The notes under the pieces are model-generated. The model was not told where the DNA came from. It made no database searches and saw only the letters and a list, made by a program, of their open reading frames with translations. This document shows, in pieces, positions 16,125 through 25,875 of a stretch of 64,000 nucleotides of DNA. Origin of the DNA: 20CM-4-69-16 sp035637455 (GTDB lineage: Bacteria; Gemmatimonadota; Gemmatimonadetes; Gemmatimonadales; GWC2-71-9); the NCBI GenBank assembly GCA_035637455.1, contig DASPXE010000227.1:20125-84124 (forward strand), written 5' to 3'. Each line of letters opens with the position of its first letter. Within the stretch, counting starts at the first letter, position 1. A program made the translations under genes and the position numbers.

Positions 16125-18099
16125 CCCCTTCGGCCTTGAGCTCGAGGAGCTGGTCGCGCAGCACCGCGGCGAGCTCGAAGTCCAGCTCTTCGGCCGCGGC
16201 TTGCATCTGCGTCTCGAGCAGCCGGATGAGCGCCTCCCGCTCGCGCGCGTCCGCCGGGCGCCGCAGCGCGGGGCCCACCGCCTTGGCCGTCTTGGCGTCC
16301 GCGACGCGCGTGGTGAAGCGCACCTGGTCCACGGACTTGACGATCGAGCGCGGCGTGATGTTGTGTGCTTCGTTGTAGGCCTGCTGCCGCCCACGCCGTC
16401 GCTGCATCTCATCGAGCGCGCGCTGCATCGAGCCGGTGACCCGGTCGGCGTAGAGGATTGCCTTGCCGCTCAGGTGTCGGGCCGCTCGGCCGACCGTCTG
16501 GATGAGGGAGCGGTCGGAGCGCAGGAACCCCTCCTGGTCCGCGTCGAGGATGGCGACGAGGGACACCTCGGGGAGGTCGAGCCCCTCGCGCAGCAGATTG
16601 ATCCCCACGAGGACATCGAACTCGCCGAGCCGCAGGCCGCGGATGATCTCCACGCGCTCGATGGCGTCGATCTCGGAGTGCAGGTAGCGCACGCGCACTC
16701 CATGCTGCTGCAGGTAGTCCGTGAGGTCCTCGGCCATGCGTTTCGTGAGCGTCGTGACGAGCACGCGCTCATTCTTTTTCTCCCGCAGCCGGATCTCGTG
16801 CAACAGGTCGTCTACCTGGCCCTTCACCGGCCGCATCTCGACGGCAGGGTCCACGAGGCCGGTCGGCCGGATGATCTGCTCCACCACGACGCCGCCCGAG
16901 AGCCTCAGCTCTTCGTCCCCCGGCGTCGCCGACACAAACACGATCCGGGGCACGAGGCCCATGAACTCGTCGATCCGGAGCGGCCGGTTGTCGAGCGCCG
17001 ACGGCAGGCGGAATCCGTAGTCGACGAGGGTCTGCTTGCGCGAGCGATCGCCTTCGTACATCCCACCGAGCTGCGGCATGGTCTGGTGTGACTCGTCGAT
17101 GATGCAGAGGTAGTCGTCAGGGAAGTAGTCGAGCAGGCACGCGGGGCGCTCCCCCACCTGCCGGCCGGTGAGGTGGCGCGAATAGTTCTCGATGCCGGTG
17201 CAACGCCCGACCTCGAGCAGCATGTCGATATCGAAGTGGGTGCGCGACTCGAGCCGCTGCGCCTCGAGCAGCTTGTTCTGGGCGCGGAGCTCCGCCAGGC
17301 GCGCGGTCAGCTCCTGCCGGATGGCCGCGACGGCGCGCTCGATTGTGGGTCGCTCGGTGACGAAGTGCGTCGCCGGGTACACCGCGGCGCGCCGCAGCTC
17401 GGCGATCGTATCGCCGCTCGTCGGATCGATCTTCGCGATGCGCTCCACCGCGTCGCCCCAAAACTCGATCCGCACCGCCTGCTCGTCGTACGCCGGGAAC
17501 ACCTCGACGGTGTCGCCCCGCACTCGGAACGTGCCTCGCTCGAAGGCCACGTCGTTGCGTTGGTACTGCACCGCCACGAGTGCCTCGAGCAGCTCGTCCC
17601 GGCCCCGCGGCTCGCCGACCGCCGCCGTCACGAGCCGGCGGCGGTACAGCTCCGGGTCGCCCAGGCCGTAGATCGCCGAGACGCTGGCCACGATGATCAC
17701 GTCGTCGCGCTCCATCAAGCTCGACGTCGCGCGCAGCCGCAGCCGGTCGATGTCATCGTTGATCGAGGAGTCCTTGGCGATGTAGGTGTCCGTCTGGGGG
17801 ACGTACGCCTCGGGCTGGTAGTAGTCGTAATAGGAGATAAAGAACTCGACGGCGTTCTTCGGGAAGAACCCCTTCAGCTCGCCGTAGAGCTGCGCCGCGA
17901 GCGTCTTGTTGTGTGACAGCACCAACGTGGCGCGGCCTAAGCTCGCGAGCACGTGCGCCATCGTGAACGTCTTCCCGGAGCCCGTGACGCCCAGCAACGT
18001 CTGGTAGCGGTCGCCCCGGGTCAGGCCCTGGGCCAGTTCGCCGATGGCGCGCGGCTGATCCCCCGCCGGCGGGTAGGGGGCAACGAGGTCGAAAGGCAT
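16075..18099 (-). CDS. uvrB: Excinuclease ABC subunit B (UvrB)
   Basis: Damage-verification helicase-like subunit of nucleotide excision repair, 674 residues, full length. Walker A is GVTGSGKT at residues 37-44. The beta-hairpin that clamps DNA reads YYDYYQPEAYVPQTDTYI, the DEAD-type box reads IDESHQTMPQ, and helicase motif VI is QTVGRAARH. The C-terminal UVR domain that contacts UvrC is at about 630-665 (IRLLETQMQAAAEELDFE). It starts with ATG 18099, 10 bases after the RelA/SpoT gene. Confidence 0.97.
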   Translation of the reverse strand: MPFDLVAPYPPAGDQPRAIGELAQGLTRGDRYQTLLGVTGSGKTFTMAHVLASLGRATLVLSHNKTLAAQLYGELKGFFPKNAVEFFISYYDYYQPEAYVPQTDTYIAKDSSINDDIDRLRLRATSSLMERDDVIIVASVSAIYGLGDPELYRRRLVTAAVGEPRGRDELLEALVAVQYQRNDVAFERGTFRVRGDTVEVFPAYDEQAVRIEFWGDAVERIAKIDPTSGDTIAELRRAAVYPATHFVTERPTIERAVAAIRQELTARLAELRAQNKLLEAQRLESRTHFDIDMLLEVGRCTGIENYSRHLTGRQVGERPACLLDYFPDDYLCIIDESHQTMPQLGGMYEGDRSRKQTLVDYGFRLPSALDNRPLRIDEFMGLVPRIVFVSATPGDEELRLSGGVVVEQIIRPTGLVDPAVEMRPVKGQVDDLLHEIRLREKKNERVLVTTLTKRMAEDLTDYLQQHGVRVRYLHSEIDAIERVEIIRGLRLGEFDVLVGINLLREGLDLPEVSLVAILDADQEGFLRSDRSLIQTVGRAARHLSGKAILYADRVTGSMQRALDEMQRRRGRQQAYNEAHNITPRSIVKSVDQVRFTTRVADAKTAKAVGPALRRPADAREREALIRLLETQMQAAAEELDFELAAVLRDQLLELKAEGDAAHHAPPRERPQPVR

Positions 18100-18109
18100 G
18101 CGATGAAAG

Positions 18110-20290
18110 CTAACTAACGATCGGCTGTGTCTGAGGACCCGACTCGCGACGCGACACTTCGGTCACGCCTTTCAACCGCCGGATCGCCCGGATCACCTTG
18201 TTGAGGTGGGTCTGGTTCTCGACTTCCACGAGCACCGATCCGAACACCGCCCCGTCCTTGGTCGCGAGCTCGGCGCTCTTGATGTTGGTGCCCGACTCGC
18301 TGATCGCGGTGCAGATATCGGCGTACAGACCGCGACGGTCTTCACCGCCCACGGCGAGCCGCACCACGAACGTCTCGCCCTCCGACTCCTGCCAATCGAT
18401 CTCCACGCGCCGCTCCGCCTCGGCCGAGAGCACCAGGAGGTTCGGGCAGTCGCTGCGGTGGATCGAGATGCCGCGCCCTTGGGTGACATAGCCCACCACC
18501 GCGTCCCCCGGAACCGGCTGGCAGCACTGGGCATAGCGGACCATCAAACCGTCTACGCCCTGGATCTTGATGCCCCGGCCGAGCCGCAGCCGCTCGATGA
18601 CGCGGCCGAACGCCGTGGGCTTGGGCGGTTGGAGCTCGTCGGCGGGGAGGTCTGGGTACAGCGCACGCATGATCGTGCCGAGGGCGATGTCCCCCGTGCC
18701 AAGCGCGGCCTGCAGCTGCTCGGGCGTGCCGACCGAGAGGGTGGCAGCGGCGCGCTCGAGGCGGGCCTCGTCGGGCGGCTCGAGCCGCCGCCGGCGCACC
18801 TCGCGCGCCAAGATGTCGCGCCCCAGCTCGAGGCTCCGCTCATGCTCCTCCTGGCGGATCCACTGCCGGATCTTATGGCGAGCCCGGGCCGTCTGCACGT
18901 GTGCGAGCCAGTCGCGCGAGGGTTTCGCCTGCGCGCTCGTCATGACCTCGACCGTGTCGCCGTTCTTGAGGGGGCGGTGCAGCGGCGCGATCCGGCCGTT
19001 GATGCGAGCGCCCTGGCAGTGCTGGCCGACCTCGGTGTGCACGGCGAAGGCGAAGTCGATCGGCGTCGCCCCCTTCGGCAGCCGCTTCACGTCCCCGCGC
19101 GGCGTGAAGACGAAGATCTCGTCCTGGTAGAGATCGACCTTCAGAAACTCGAGAAACTCCTCGGGCGTGTGCGCGTCCTGCTGCAGCTCGATGAGCTGGC
19201 GGAACCACGCCAGGTGCCGGTCGAGCTCGTCCGGGCTCTTCCCCTCCTTGAAGAGCCAGTGCGCTGCGATGCCGTACTCGGCGGTATGATGCATTTCGCG
19301 GGTGCGGATCTGGATCTCGTACAGCTGGCCCCCGGGCCCGAAGACAGTCGTGTGGAGCGATTGGTAGCCGTTGGACTTGGGGCTGGCGATGTAGTCCTTG
19401 ATGCGCTCCTGCAGCGGCGTCCACTCGTGGTGGATGATGCCGAGCACGTGGTAGCACTCGGGGATGGTGTTCACCAGCACGCGCACCGCGAGCAGGTCGT
19501 AGATCTCCTCGAACGGTTTGTCGCGCTTCCTCATCTTCTTGTAGATGGACCACAGGTTCTTCGGCCGCCCGGTGATCTCGAAGCCCACGAGCCCGGCCCG
19601 AGTCAGCTCCTCGGCCAGCGGGTCGCGGAGCCGCTCGATGGTGCGCTCGCGTTCGGCCTTCTTCGCGCGCACGGAGCGCGACAGCGCCCGGTACTCCTCG
19701 TGCTCGAGAAACTTGAAGGCGAGATCCTCGAGCTCGGCCTTCACCCCGGCCATCCCGAAGCGGTGCGCGAGCGGTGCGTAGATCTCGCGCGTCTCGAGCG
19801 CGATGCGGCGCTGCTTCTCCACATCGAGATGCTCGAGCGTGCGCATGTTGTGCAACCGATCGGCCAGCTTGATAATGATGACGCGCGCGTCCTTCGCGAC
19901 CGAGAGCAGCAGCTTACGGTAGTTCTCCGCCTGCTCCTCGGCCGTCGAGCGGAACGTCAGCGTCGACAGCTTGGTGAGGCCGTCCACCAGCTCCGCCACT
20001 TCGGCGCCGAAGTCGCGGCGGATGTCGTCCAGCGACGTGTTCGAATCCTCCACCACGTCGTGCAGCAGCGCCGCTGCGATGGTGGTCGAGTCCATCAGCT
20101 GCTCGGCGAGAATCGTGGCCACCGCCACGCTGTGCGAGACGAAGTCGTCCCCGGAGAGGCGCTTCTGGCCGTGGTGCGCCTGCGCGCTGACCCGGTAGGC
20201 GCGTGCGAGCAAGTCCAGGTCGAGGCGGTCCCGCTGGGCCGCCACGGCCCGCGCGAGCTCGGGGGCGAGGATAGGGGCGGTGCTGGTCAC
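18110..20290 (-). CDS. Bifunctional (p)ppGpp synthetase/hydrolase RelA/SpoT
   Basis: Long RSH enzyme of about 726 residues controlling the stringent response. The HD hydrolase domain has an intact HDVVED site (about residues 77-82) and IIIKLADRLHNMRTL. The synthetase domain has KSNGYQSLHTTVFGP and YEIQIRTREMHHTAEYGIAAHW, a TGS domain follows (EIFVFTPRGDVKRLPKGATP), and an ACT domain is at the C-terminus. An intact HD site argues for a bifunctional Rel/SpoT rather than RelA. The GTG at 20290 is preferred; a GTG at 20359 would add 23 atypical residues. Confidence 0.94.
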   Translation of the reverse strand: MTSTAPILAPELARAVAAQRDRLDLDLLARAYRVSAQAHHGQKRLSGDDFVSHSVAVATILAEQLMDSTTIAAALLHDVVEDSNTSLDDIRRDFGAEVAELVDGLTKLSTLTFRSTAEEQAENYRKLLLSVAKDARVIIIKLADRLHNMRTLEHLDVEKQRRIALETREIYAPLAHRFGMAGVKAELEDLAFKFLEHEEYRALSRSVRAKKAERERTIERLRDPLAEELTRAGLVGFEITGRPKNLWSIYKKMRKRDKPFEEIYDLLAVRVLVNTIPECYHVLGIIHHEWTPLQERIKDYIASPKSNGYQSLHTTVFGPGGQLYEIQIRTREMHHTAEYGIAAHWLFKEGKSPDELDRHLAWFRQLIELQQDAHTPEEFLEFLKVDLYQDEIFVFTPRGDVKRLPKGATPIDFAFAVHTEVGQHCQGARINGRIAPLHRPLKNGDTVEVMTSAQAKPSRDWLAHVQTARARHKIRQWIRQEEHERSLELGRDILAREVRRRRLEPPDEARLERAAATLSVGTPEQLQAALGTGDIALGTIMRALYPDLPADELQPPKPTAFGRVIERLRLGRGIKIQGVDGLMVRYAQCCQPVPGDAVVGYVTQGRGISIHRSDCPNLLVLSAEAERRVEIDWQESEGETFVVRLAVGGEDRRGLYADICTAISESGTNIKSAELATKDGAVFGSVLVEVENQTHLNKVIRAIRRLKGVTEVSRRESGPQTQPIVS

Positions 20291-20377
20291 CTGTGGACGA
20301 TGGCGAGACTCCGCTGCCGAGTCAACGCGGGGGCACGAAAGGCCCCACCGCGCCGGCACTCTGGCCGGGCGGGGGTA

Positions 20378-21061
20378 CTACAACAATCCCGCCTCGGCGA
20401 AGCTCACGTAACGATCGCCCCCCACGATCACGTGGTCGTACACCGGCAGGTCGAGCAACCGGCCCGCGTCCACGAGCTGCCGCGTCACCGCCCGATCGTC
20501 CGCCGAGGGCGTCGGGTCGCCGCTCGGGTGGTTGTGGACGACGATGATCCCTGCGGCCGCTTCCGCGATCGCCGCCCGGAACACCTCCCGCGGGTGGACG
20601 AGCGAGCTGTTGAGGATGCCCCGCGTGATCAGCAAGTCGCCGAGCACCTGGCTCTGGCTCCCCAGGGCCAGCACGTGGAACTCCTCGACAGCGAGATCCC
20701 GCAACCGCGCGCCATAGATGCGTTGCACGTCCGCCGGCCCGCGGATCCGCGCCGCCGGCGGCTCTGCCTCCGAGCCGACGCGCCGGCCGAGCTCGAGCGC
20801 CGCCGCCACCCGCGCGGCCTTGCTCCGGCCCACGCCGGGGATGCGCGCCAGCTCCGCCAGTGGGCGGCCACCGAGCCGACGGAGCGAGCCGTCCACGACG
20901 CCCAGCAGCTCTCCCGCAACCACCAGCGCATCCCGGCCCGCGCAGCCCGTCCCGAGCAGAATGGCCAAGAGCTCCTGACCGGTCAGCGCGGTCGGGCCGA
21001 CTCTCCAGAGGCGCTCTCGGGGGCGGTCCTGCTCGGGGTGCTCGGCGAGGCGCAGGGGCAT
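20378..21061 (-). CDS. radC: RadC-family JAB-domain DNA repair protein
   Basis: A protein of 227 residues with helix-hairpin-helix-like motifs (ELARIPGVGRSKAARVAAALELG) and a C-terminal JAMM/MPN+ domain. The metal motif is VHNHPSGDPTPSADD, as in RadC (YsxA/DUF2466). The biochemical role is unsettled; a DNA-repair link is traditional. ATG 21061 begins MPLRLAEHPEQDRPRERL, the family start; the frame upstream runs through a repeat and is not coding. It is a second JAMM-fold gene in the window besides mec. Confidence 0.93.
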   Translation of the reverse strand: MPLRLAEHPEQDRPRERLWRVGPTALTGQELLAILLGTGCAGRDALVVAGELLGVVDGSLRRLGGRPLAELARIPGVGRSKAARVAAALELGRRVGSEAEPPAARIRGPADVQRIYGARLRDLAVEEFHVLALGSQSQVLGDLLITRGILNSSLVHPREVFRAAIAEAAAGIIVVHNHPSGDPTPSADDRAVTRQLVDAGRLLDLPVYDHVIVGGDRYVSFAEAGLL

Positions 21062-21105
21062 GGGGGGAACATAGGTGGGGACGGGATATATCCCGGTACC
21101 CAAAG

Positions 21106-21207
21106 AATGCGGAATGTGGAATGCGGAGTGCGAAATGTCAGGACGTAGGTCGTGCCGCGAGCGAACTCCCCGTGCAATTCCGCACTCCGAACTCCGCATT
21201 CCGCATT
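21106..21207. repeat. Inverted repeat of heptamer units downstream of secA
   Basis: AATGCGGAATG (21106-21116) is mirrored by CATTCCGCATT (21197-21207), the latter touching the secA stop codon. Imperfect GCGGAGT/GCGGAAT heptamers lie just inside both arms. It could fold in the secA 3' end or act as a processing or termination hairpin before radC. The rest of the 21062-21206 gap shows nothing else. Confidence 0.75.
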
Positions 21208-24200
21208 TAGGCAGCCGCCCCATGGCACTTCTTGAACTTCTTGCCGCTGCCGCACGGGCACGGATCGTTACGGCCGACGCTGGCATAGGGGTTGCGGGCG
21301 AAGGCGGGCTCTGGCGCGCCGCGCGCCGCCGCCCGCTCCAGCGTGGGCGGCTGCTCGGCCGATGTGATCAGCCCGTCCGCCGCGGGTTTGGTCGCCACGA
21401 CCGGGGCGGCGCGGCGCGCGGGGTGCCCGCCCGCCGGTCCGGTCAAGGTGCGCGCCGGCGGCCGGGCGGCGGGCGCGCCGCCCGGAACCGAGATCTCGAT
21501 GGGCATGTTGCGCCACCAGTCCTTGAACCACCCTTCCGCGAAGGTGTTCTCGACGTCACTCATCAACCCCTTGAACATGTCGAACGCTTCGGTCTTGTAC
21601 TCGACGAGCGGGTCCTTCTGCCCCCAGGAGCGGTAGTAGATGCCCTCGCGCAGCTGATCGAGGTCGTACAGATGGTCTTTCCATTTTTCGTCGATCACGC
21701 CGAGCATGAAGCGCGACAAGGCGCGCTCCCCCAATCGGACGGAACCCGCTTGGGCACCGAGCTGCGCCTCGACGTCCTTTTCCATGCCCTTCAGGTTGTC
21801 GAGCTTCGCCTGGAACGCCTCGCGTACCGCCTGCTGCGCGGCCCGTACCAGGTCGTCGCGGTTGTGGATCACCGTCGGATCGGTGACGCCGGGCACCGAG
21901 ATCAGGAACTTCTGCAGGAACTCGGTCTCGAAGAGCGCGCGGTCCCACTGGGCGGGGTCGTCGAACTCCGCGACGAGCCCGTCCGCAAGCCGCTCGACCG
22001 CCGCCTCGACCATATGCAAGGCTTCCGCCTTAAGTTCCTCGCCCCCCTCGAGCGCGAATTGCCGCAGGGAGTAGATCACTTCGCGCTGCTGATTCATCAC
22101 GTCATCGTATTCGAGGAGCTTCTTACGGGCCTGGAAGTGCTGCAGCTCGACCCGCTTCTGGGCCTGGCCGATGGCGCCGGTGACCCACGGGTGCGTGATG
22201 ACTTCTCCCTCCTCGGCGCCGGTGCGGTCCATCCAGCGGGCGATGCGGTCCGAGCCGAACAGCCGCATCAGGTCGTCTTCGAGGGCGAGGAAGAACACGC
22301 TCTGCCCGGGGTCGCCCTGGCGGCCGGACCGGCCGCGCAGCTGCCGGTCGATGCGGCGCGCTTCGTGCCGCTCGGTGCCGATGATCACGAGGCCGCAGGG
22401 TGGGTCGTCGTAGCAGCCCAGCGTCTTGATCTCGGGCTGCGTCAAATCGGGCCGTTCGACCTGCTGCCCGAACGCCGGCTCGTGCGACGTGATGCCGCAC
22501 ACCTGACACTTCTTCACACCGGGGCCGAGCTTGATGTCGGTGCCGCGGCCGGCCATGTTGGTCGCGATCGTGATCGAGCCCGGCTGACCCGCCTGCGCCA
22601 CGATCTCGGCTTCGCGTTGGTGCTGCTTGGCGTTGAGCACCTCGTGCTTGAGGCCGCGCCGCTTGATCATGCGCGACAGCGTCTCCGACACGTCGACGCT
22701 CACCGTGCCGACCAGCACGGGGAGCCCGCGCTGATGCTGCCGCTCGATCTCGTCCAGAATCGCGTTGTACTTCTCGCGCCGCGTCTTGTAGATGAGGTCG
22801 TGCTTGTCGATGCGCCGCACCGGGCGGTTGGTCGGGATCACCATCACGTCGAGCTTGTAGATCTCCCAGAACTCCCGCTCCTCGGTCTCCGCGGTGCCGG
22901 TCATCCCGGCGAGCTTGTGGTACATCCGGAAGTAGTTCTGGATCGTGATGGTGGCGAGGGTCTGGTTCTCCTCGCGCACCGCCACGCCCTCCTTCGCTTC
23001 CACCGCCTGATGCAGTCCGTCGGACCAACGCCGCCCGTGCATCAGACGGCCGGTGAATTCGTCGACGATGAGGACCTGCCCGTCCTGCACGACGTACTCC
23101 ACGTCCTTCTCGTACAGCGCGTGGGCCTGCAGCAGCTTGTGGATGATGTGTAACGTCTCGCTCTTCTGAGCGTATTCGGACTCCACGACACGCCGTCGCT
23201 CGACCTTCTCCTTGGCCGAGAGTGTTTCATCGTGATCGATCTCGTGCACCGCATGCGAGATGTCGGGCACGACGAACAGCGTCGGGTCCTGCGGCGACAT
23301 CGTCTCGACGCCCTTGTCGGTGAGGTGGACCGAGCGGCCCCGCTCGTCCATCACGAAGTACAGATCGTCCTCGACATCCCGCATCTTCTGATCGCGGGCA
23401 GGGAGCTTGCGGTCCGCCAAGCGGTCGAGCTCCACGCGCTGCACCGTGGACTTGACGCCCGTCTCCTGCAGCAGCTTCATCAGCTTCTTGTTCTTCGGCA
23501 TGCCGAGCTGCGCCTTGTACAGCAGCACGGCGCCGTCGTAGGCCGTCTTCTCGTCGCCCAGCAGCGGCTCGGCTTTGGCGATGAGGTCGTTCACCACCGC
23601 CGTCTGCTTGCGCACCAGCTGGACCACCTGCGCGTTGTACAGCGCGTACTTCTCGTTCGACTCCGTGCCGACGGGACCCGAGATGATCAGCGGAGTGCGG
23701 GCCTCGTCGATCAGAATCGAGTCGACCTCGTCGATGATCGCGTAGGCATGACCGCGCTGAACGCGGTGGTCCGGCGCGATCACCATGTTGTCGCGCAGGT
23801 AATCGAAGCCGAACTCGTTGTTCGTGCCGTAGGTGATATCGCACAGGTAGGCCTGCCGCCGCTCGGGCGAGCCGGGCTCGGTGTCGTCGATGCACCCGAC
23901 CGTGAGGCCGAGCCACGTGAAGAGATGGCCCATCCACTGCGAATCGCGACGCGCGAGATAGTTGTTGACGGTGACGAGGTGCGCCCCCCGCCCGGCGAGC
24001 GCGTTCAGGTAGAGCGGCAGCGTGGCGACGAGGGTCTTGCCCTCACCCGTCGCCATCTCGGCGATCCTACCCTGGTGCAGCACGATCCCGCCGATCAGCT
24101 GCACGTCGTAGGGGACCATGTCCCAGATGAGCTCGTGCGCTGTCACTACCACCTTGGTGCCGAGCAGCCGCCGGCACGCTTCGCGCACGGTGGCAAAGGC

Positions 24201-24527
24201 CTCCGGAAGCAGCTCGTCCAAGGCGCGCTGCACCGCCGTGCCGAGCGCCTGCTCCGCCTTGCCAAGCTGATCGGAGAGCCGCAGCCGCTCCTCGGCGTCG
24301 GGGCAGTCGTGCTTGGCGCGCCGCAGCCGCTCGACCTCGGCCGCGAGTGCGCCCGTCCGCTCGGCGATGCGGGCGCGGAACTTGGGCGTCTCGGCCTGGA
24401 GCTCGGCGTCGGAGAGGTCCTTGAGCCGCGTTTCGTGGCCGTGGATTGCGTCCACCAGCGGCTGGATGCGCTTGAGCTCGCGCTGGAAGCGGGTGCCGAC
24501 GACCTTCGTGACGAGACGTTTGAGCAT
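21207..24527 (-). CDS. secA: Preprotein translocase ATPase SecA
   Basis: Motor ATPase of the Sec pathway, 1106 residues and longer than the E. coli protein. Walker A MATGEGKT ends at residue 165, about 60 residues later than usual, because of an N-terminal helical insertion (about 60-110). Walker B region is IIDEVDSILIDEARTPLI, and TNMAGRGTDI and RIDRQLRGRSGRQGDPG are present. Two extra cysteine pairs (KKCQVCGIT and GCYDDPPCG) lie in the second nucleotide-binding half. The C-terminus is a proline/alanine linker plus the zinc motif CPCGSGKKFKKCHG that binds SecB or ribosomes. Last gene of the long 41-21 kb gene run. Confidence 0.97.
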   Translation of the reverse strand: MLKRLVTKVVGTRFQRELKRIQPLVDAIHGHETRLKDLSDAELQAETPKFRARIAERTGALAAEVERLRRAKHDCPDAEERLRLSDQLGKAEQALGTAVQRALDELLPEAFATVREACRRLLGTKVVVTAHELIWDMVPYDVQLIGGIVLHQGRIAEMATGEGKTLVATLPLYLNALAGRGAHLVTVNNYLARRDSQWMGHLFTWLGLTVGCIDDTEPGSPERRQAYLCDITYGTNNEFGFDYLRDNMVIAPDHRVQRGHAYAIIDEVDSILIDEARTPLIISGPVGTESNEKYALYNAQVVQLVRKQTAVVNDLIAKAEPLLGDEKTAYDGAVLLYKAQLGMPKNKKLMKLLQETGVKSTVQRVELDRLADRKLPARDQKMRDVEDDLYFVMDERGRSVHLTDKGVETMSPQDPTLFVVPDISHAVHEIDHDETLSAKEKVERRRVVESEYAQKSETLHIIHKLLQAHALYEKDVEYVVQDGQVLIVDEFTGRLMHGRRWSDGLHQAVEAKEGVAVREENQTLATITIQNYFRMYHKLAGMTGTAETEEREFWEIYKLDVMVIPTNRPVRRIDKHDLIYKTRREKYNAILDEIERQHQRGLPVLVGTVSVDVSETLSRMIKRRGLKHEVLNAKQHQREAEIVAQAGQPGSITIATNMAGRGTDIKLGPGVKKCQVCGITSHEPAFGQQVERPDLTQPEIKTLGCYDDPPCGLVIIGTERHEARRIDRQLRGRSGRQGDPGQSVFFLALEDDLMRLFGSDRIARWMDRTGAEEGEVITHPWVTGAIGQAQKRVELQHFQARKKLLEYDDVMNQQREVIYSLRQFALEGGEELKAEALHMVEAAVERLADGLVAEFDDPAQWDRALFETEFLQKFLISVPGVTDPTVIHNRDDLVRAAQQAVREAFQAKLDNLKGMEKDVEAQLGAQAGSVRLGERALSRFMLGVIDEKWKDHLYDLDQLREGIYYRSWGQKDPLVEYKTEAFDMFKGLMSDVENTFAEGWFKDWWRNMPIEISVPGGAPAARPPARTLTGPAGGHPARRAAPVVATKPAADGLITSAEQPPTLERAAARGAPEPAFARNPYASVGRNDPCPCGSGKKFKKCHGAAA

Positions 24528-24534
24528 CAGTCCT

Positions 24535-25095
24535 CTAACGATATAGCCCGCGCGCGGCGATGTAGTCGCGTACCGCGTCGGGGACGAGATACCGGATGGA
24601 CAGGCCGCGCCGCACGCGCTCCCGGATCAGGGTAGCCGATACCTCCACGCCGGGCACGTCGAGCACGCGACCGATCAGGCGGTGCCGCGGCACGGCCGCG
24701 CCCGGCCGAGCGAACACCGCGAGCTCGGCCAGCTCGGGCAATGTTGCGACCTCGTGCCAGCTCGACAGTTCCTGAGCGGCGTCCGCCCCCAGCAGTAACG
24801 TGAACCGGTTCCCAGGCTCGCGTCGCGCCAGGGCCTGGAGCGTCCGGACCGTGTAGGACGGGGAGGGGAGCGTGAGCTCAATACGGTCGACGGAGAGCCG
24901 CGGATTGCCCGCCACCGCGAGGTCGAGCATCTCCGCGCGCTGTTCGGCGGTGGCGCCGTACGCCGCGCGCTTGAACGGCTGCTCGCGCGCCGGGACGAAC
25001 CGCACGGCCGCGTCGAGCTGGTCGGCTGCCGCCTCCGCCACGATCAGATGCCCGACGTGCACCGGATCGAACGAGCCGCCGAACAGGGCCTCCAC
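24535..25095 (-). CDS. nadD: Nicotinate-nucleotide adenylyltransferase NadD
   Basis: Transfers AMP to nicotinate mononucleotide in NAD synthesis. A Rossmann nucleotidyltransferase of 186 residues: GGSFDPVHVGHL holds the HxGH motif, and ISATLIRERV-type VSATLIRERVRRG is the ATP-binding end. GTG start 9 bases after the bamD stop; secA follows after 7 bases. Confidence 0.94.
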   Translation of the reverse strand: MEALFGGSFDPVHVGHLIVAEAAADQLDAAVRFVPAREQPFKRAAYGATAEQRAEMLDLAVAGNPRLSVDRIELTLPSPSYTVRTLQALARREPGNRFTLLLGADAAQELSSWHEVATLPELAELAVFARPGAAVPRHRLIGRVLDVPGVEVSATLIRERVRRGLSIRYLVPDAVRDYIAARGLYR

Positions 25096-25104
25096 CGCTC
25101 GGGC

Positions 25105-25875
25105 TCAGGAAGGCGACGGCGTGGACGGCGCGCTGGTACTCGAATCGGCCGGGCAGCTCTCGTCCAGACCGCGCGCCTGCGGGTAGAAGCGGCGCAGGTG
25201 GGTGCAGGTCTCCTTCAGCTCGTCGGTATACCCGATGCCACGATAGCTGTCGACGAGCCGGAGCAACGCGTCGGGCACGCGCGGCGTCCCGGGATAGGTC
25301 GCGATCACGTCCTTGAAATAGATGATCGCGGAATCGAACGCCCGCCGCTTCAGGTAGAACAGCCCGTTCTTGTAGTCCTTCTCTGCGAACCACTCCCGCA
25401 ACTGCTGCACGTGCTGCTGCGCGCGGGCCGCGGCCGTAGTGCCGGGGTAGCGGCCGGCGAGCTCCTGATAGATCGCCAGCGCCGACTGGCCGTAGGTCGG
25501 ATCGAGCTCGGGGCGCCGCCACAGGCGCAGGTTCGCGTCGCCAGCGCGCAGCAGGGCAAGCGGGGCGTATTCGCTCGTAGGGTACTGGTCCGCCACCTGG
25601 CGGAACTCGTGGGCGGCCTGGACCCGGTCCCCCGTCTGGAAGTAGCACTCCGCCAGGTCATAACGGACCTCCCCCAGCTCGGGCTGCCCCGGGCCCAGCT
25701 CGAACGTCAGGCGCCGCAGCGAGATCAGCGCGTGGGCGAAATCGCCGCTGCGGAACTGGCGCCGGGCACGCGCGAGTTCCAGGTCCGGCTGGGACGCGGG
25801 CGTCACCTTCGGCGCGTGATGGCACGCCACGAGGCCGACCAGCGCGATCAGGCGGAGCCGAGTCGGGGTCCTCAC
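25105..25875 (-). CDS. bamD: Outer-membrane assembly lipoprotein BamD
   Basis: Essential helper of BamA in inserting outer-membrane proteins. The GTG at 25875 overlaps the previous stop as GTGA and gives 256 residues with lipobox LVAC (cysteine at about residue 18). About five TPR units follow, including RRQFRSGDFAHALISLRRL, YFQTGDRVQAAHEFRQVADQYPTSEYAPLAL and RRAFDSAIIYFKDVIATYPG. Length and repeat spacing match BamD/YfiO rather than a generic TPR protein. The C-terminal tail is rich in Ser/Pro/Thr. Confidence 0.87.
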   Translation of the reverse strand: MRTPTRLRLIALVGLVACHHAPKVTPASQPDLELARARRQFRSGDFAHALISLRRLTFELGPGQPELGEVRYDLAECYFQTGDRVQAAHEFRQVADQYPTSEYAPLALLRAGDANLRLWRRPELDPTYGQSALAIYQELAGRYPGTTAAARAQQHVQQLREWFAEKDYKNGLFYLKRRAFDSAIIYFKDVIATYPGTPRVPDALLRLVDSYRGIGYTDELKETCTHLRRFYPQARGLDESCPADSSTSAPSTPSPS

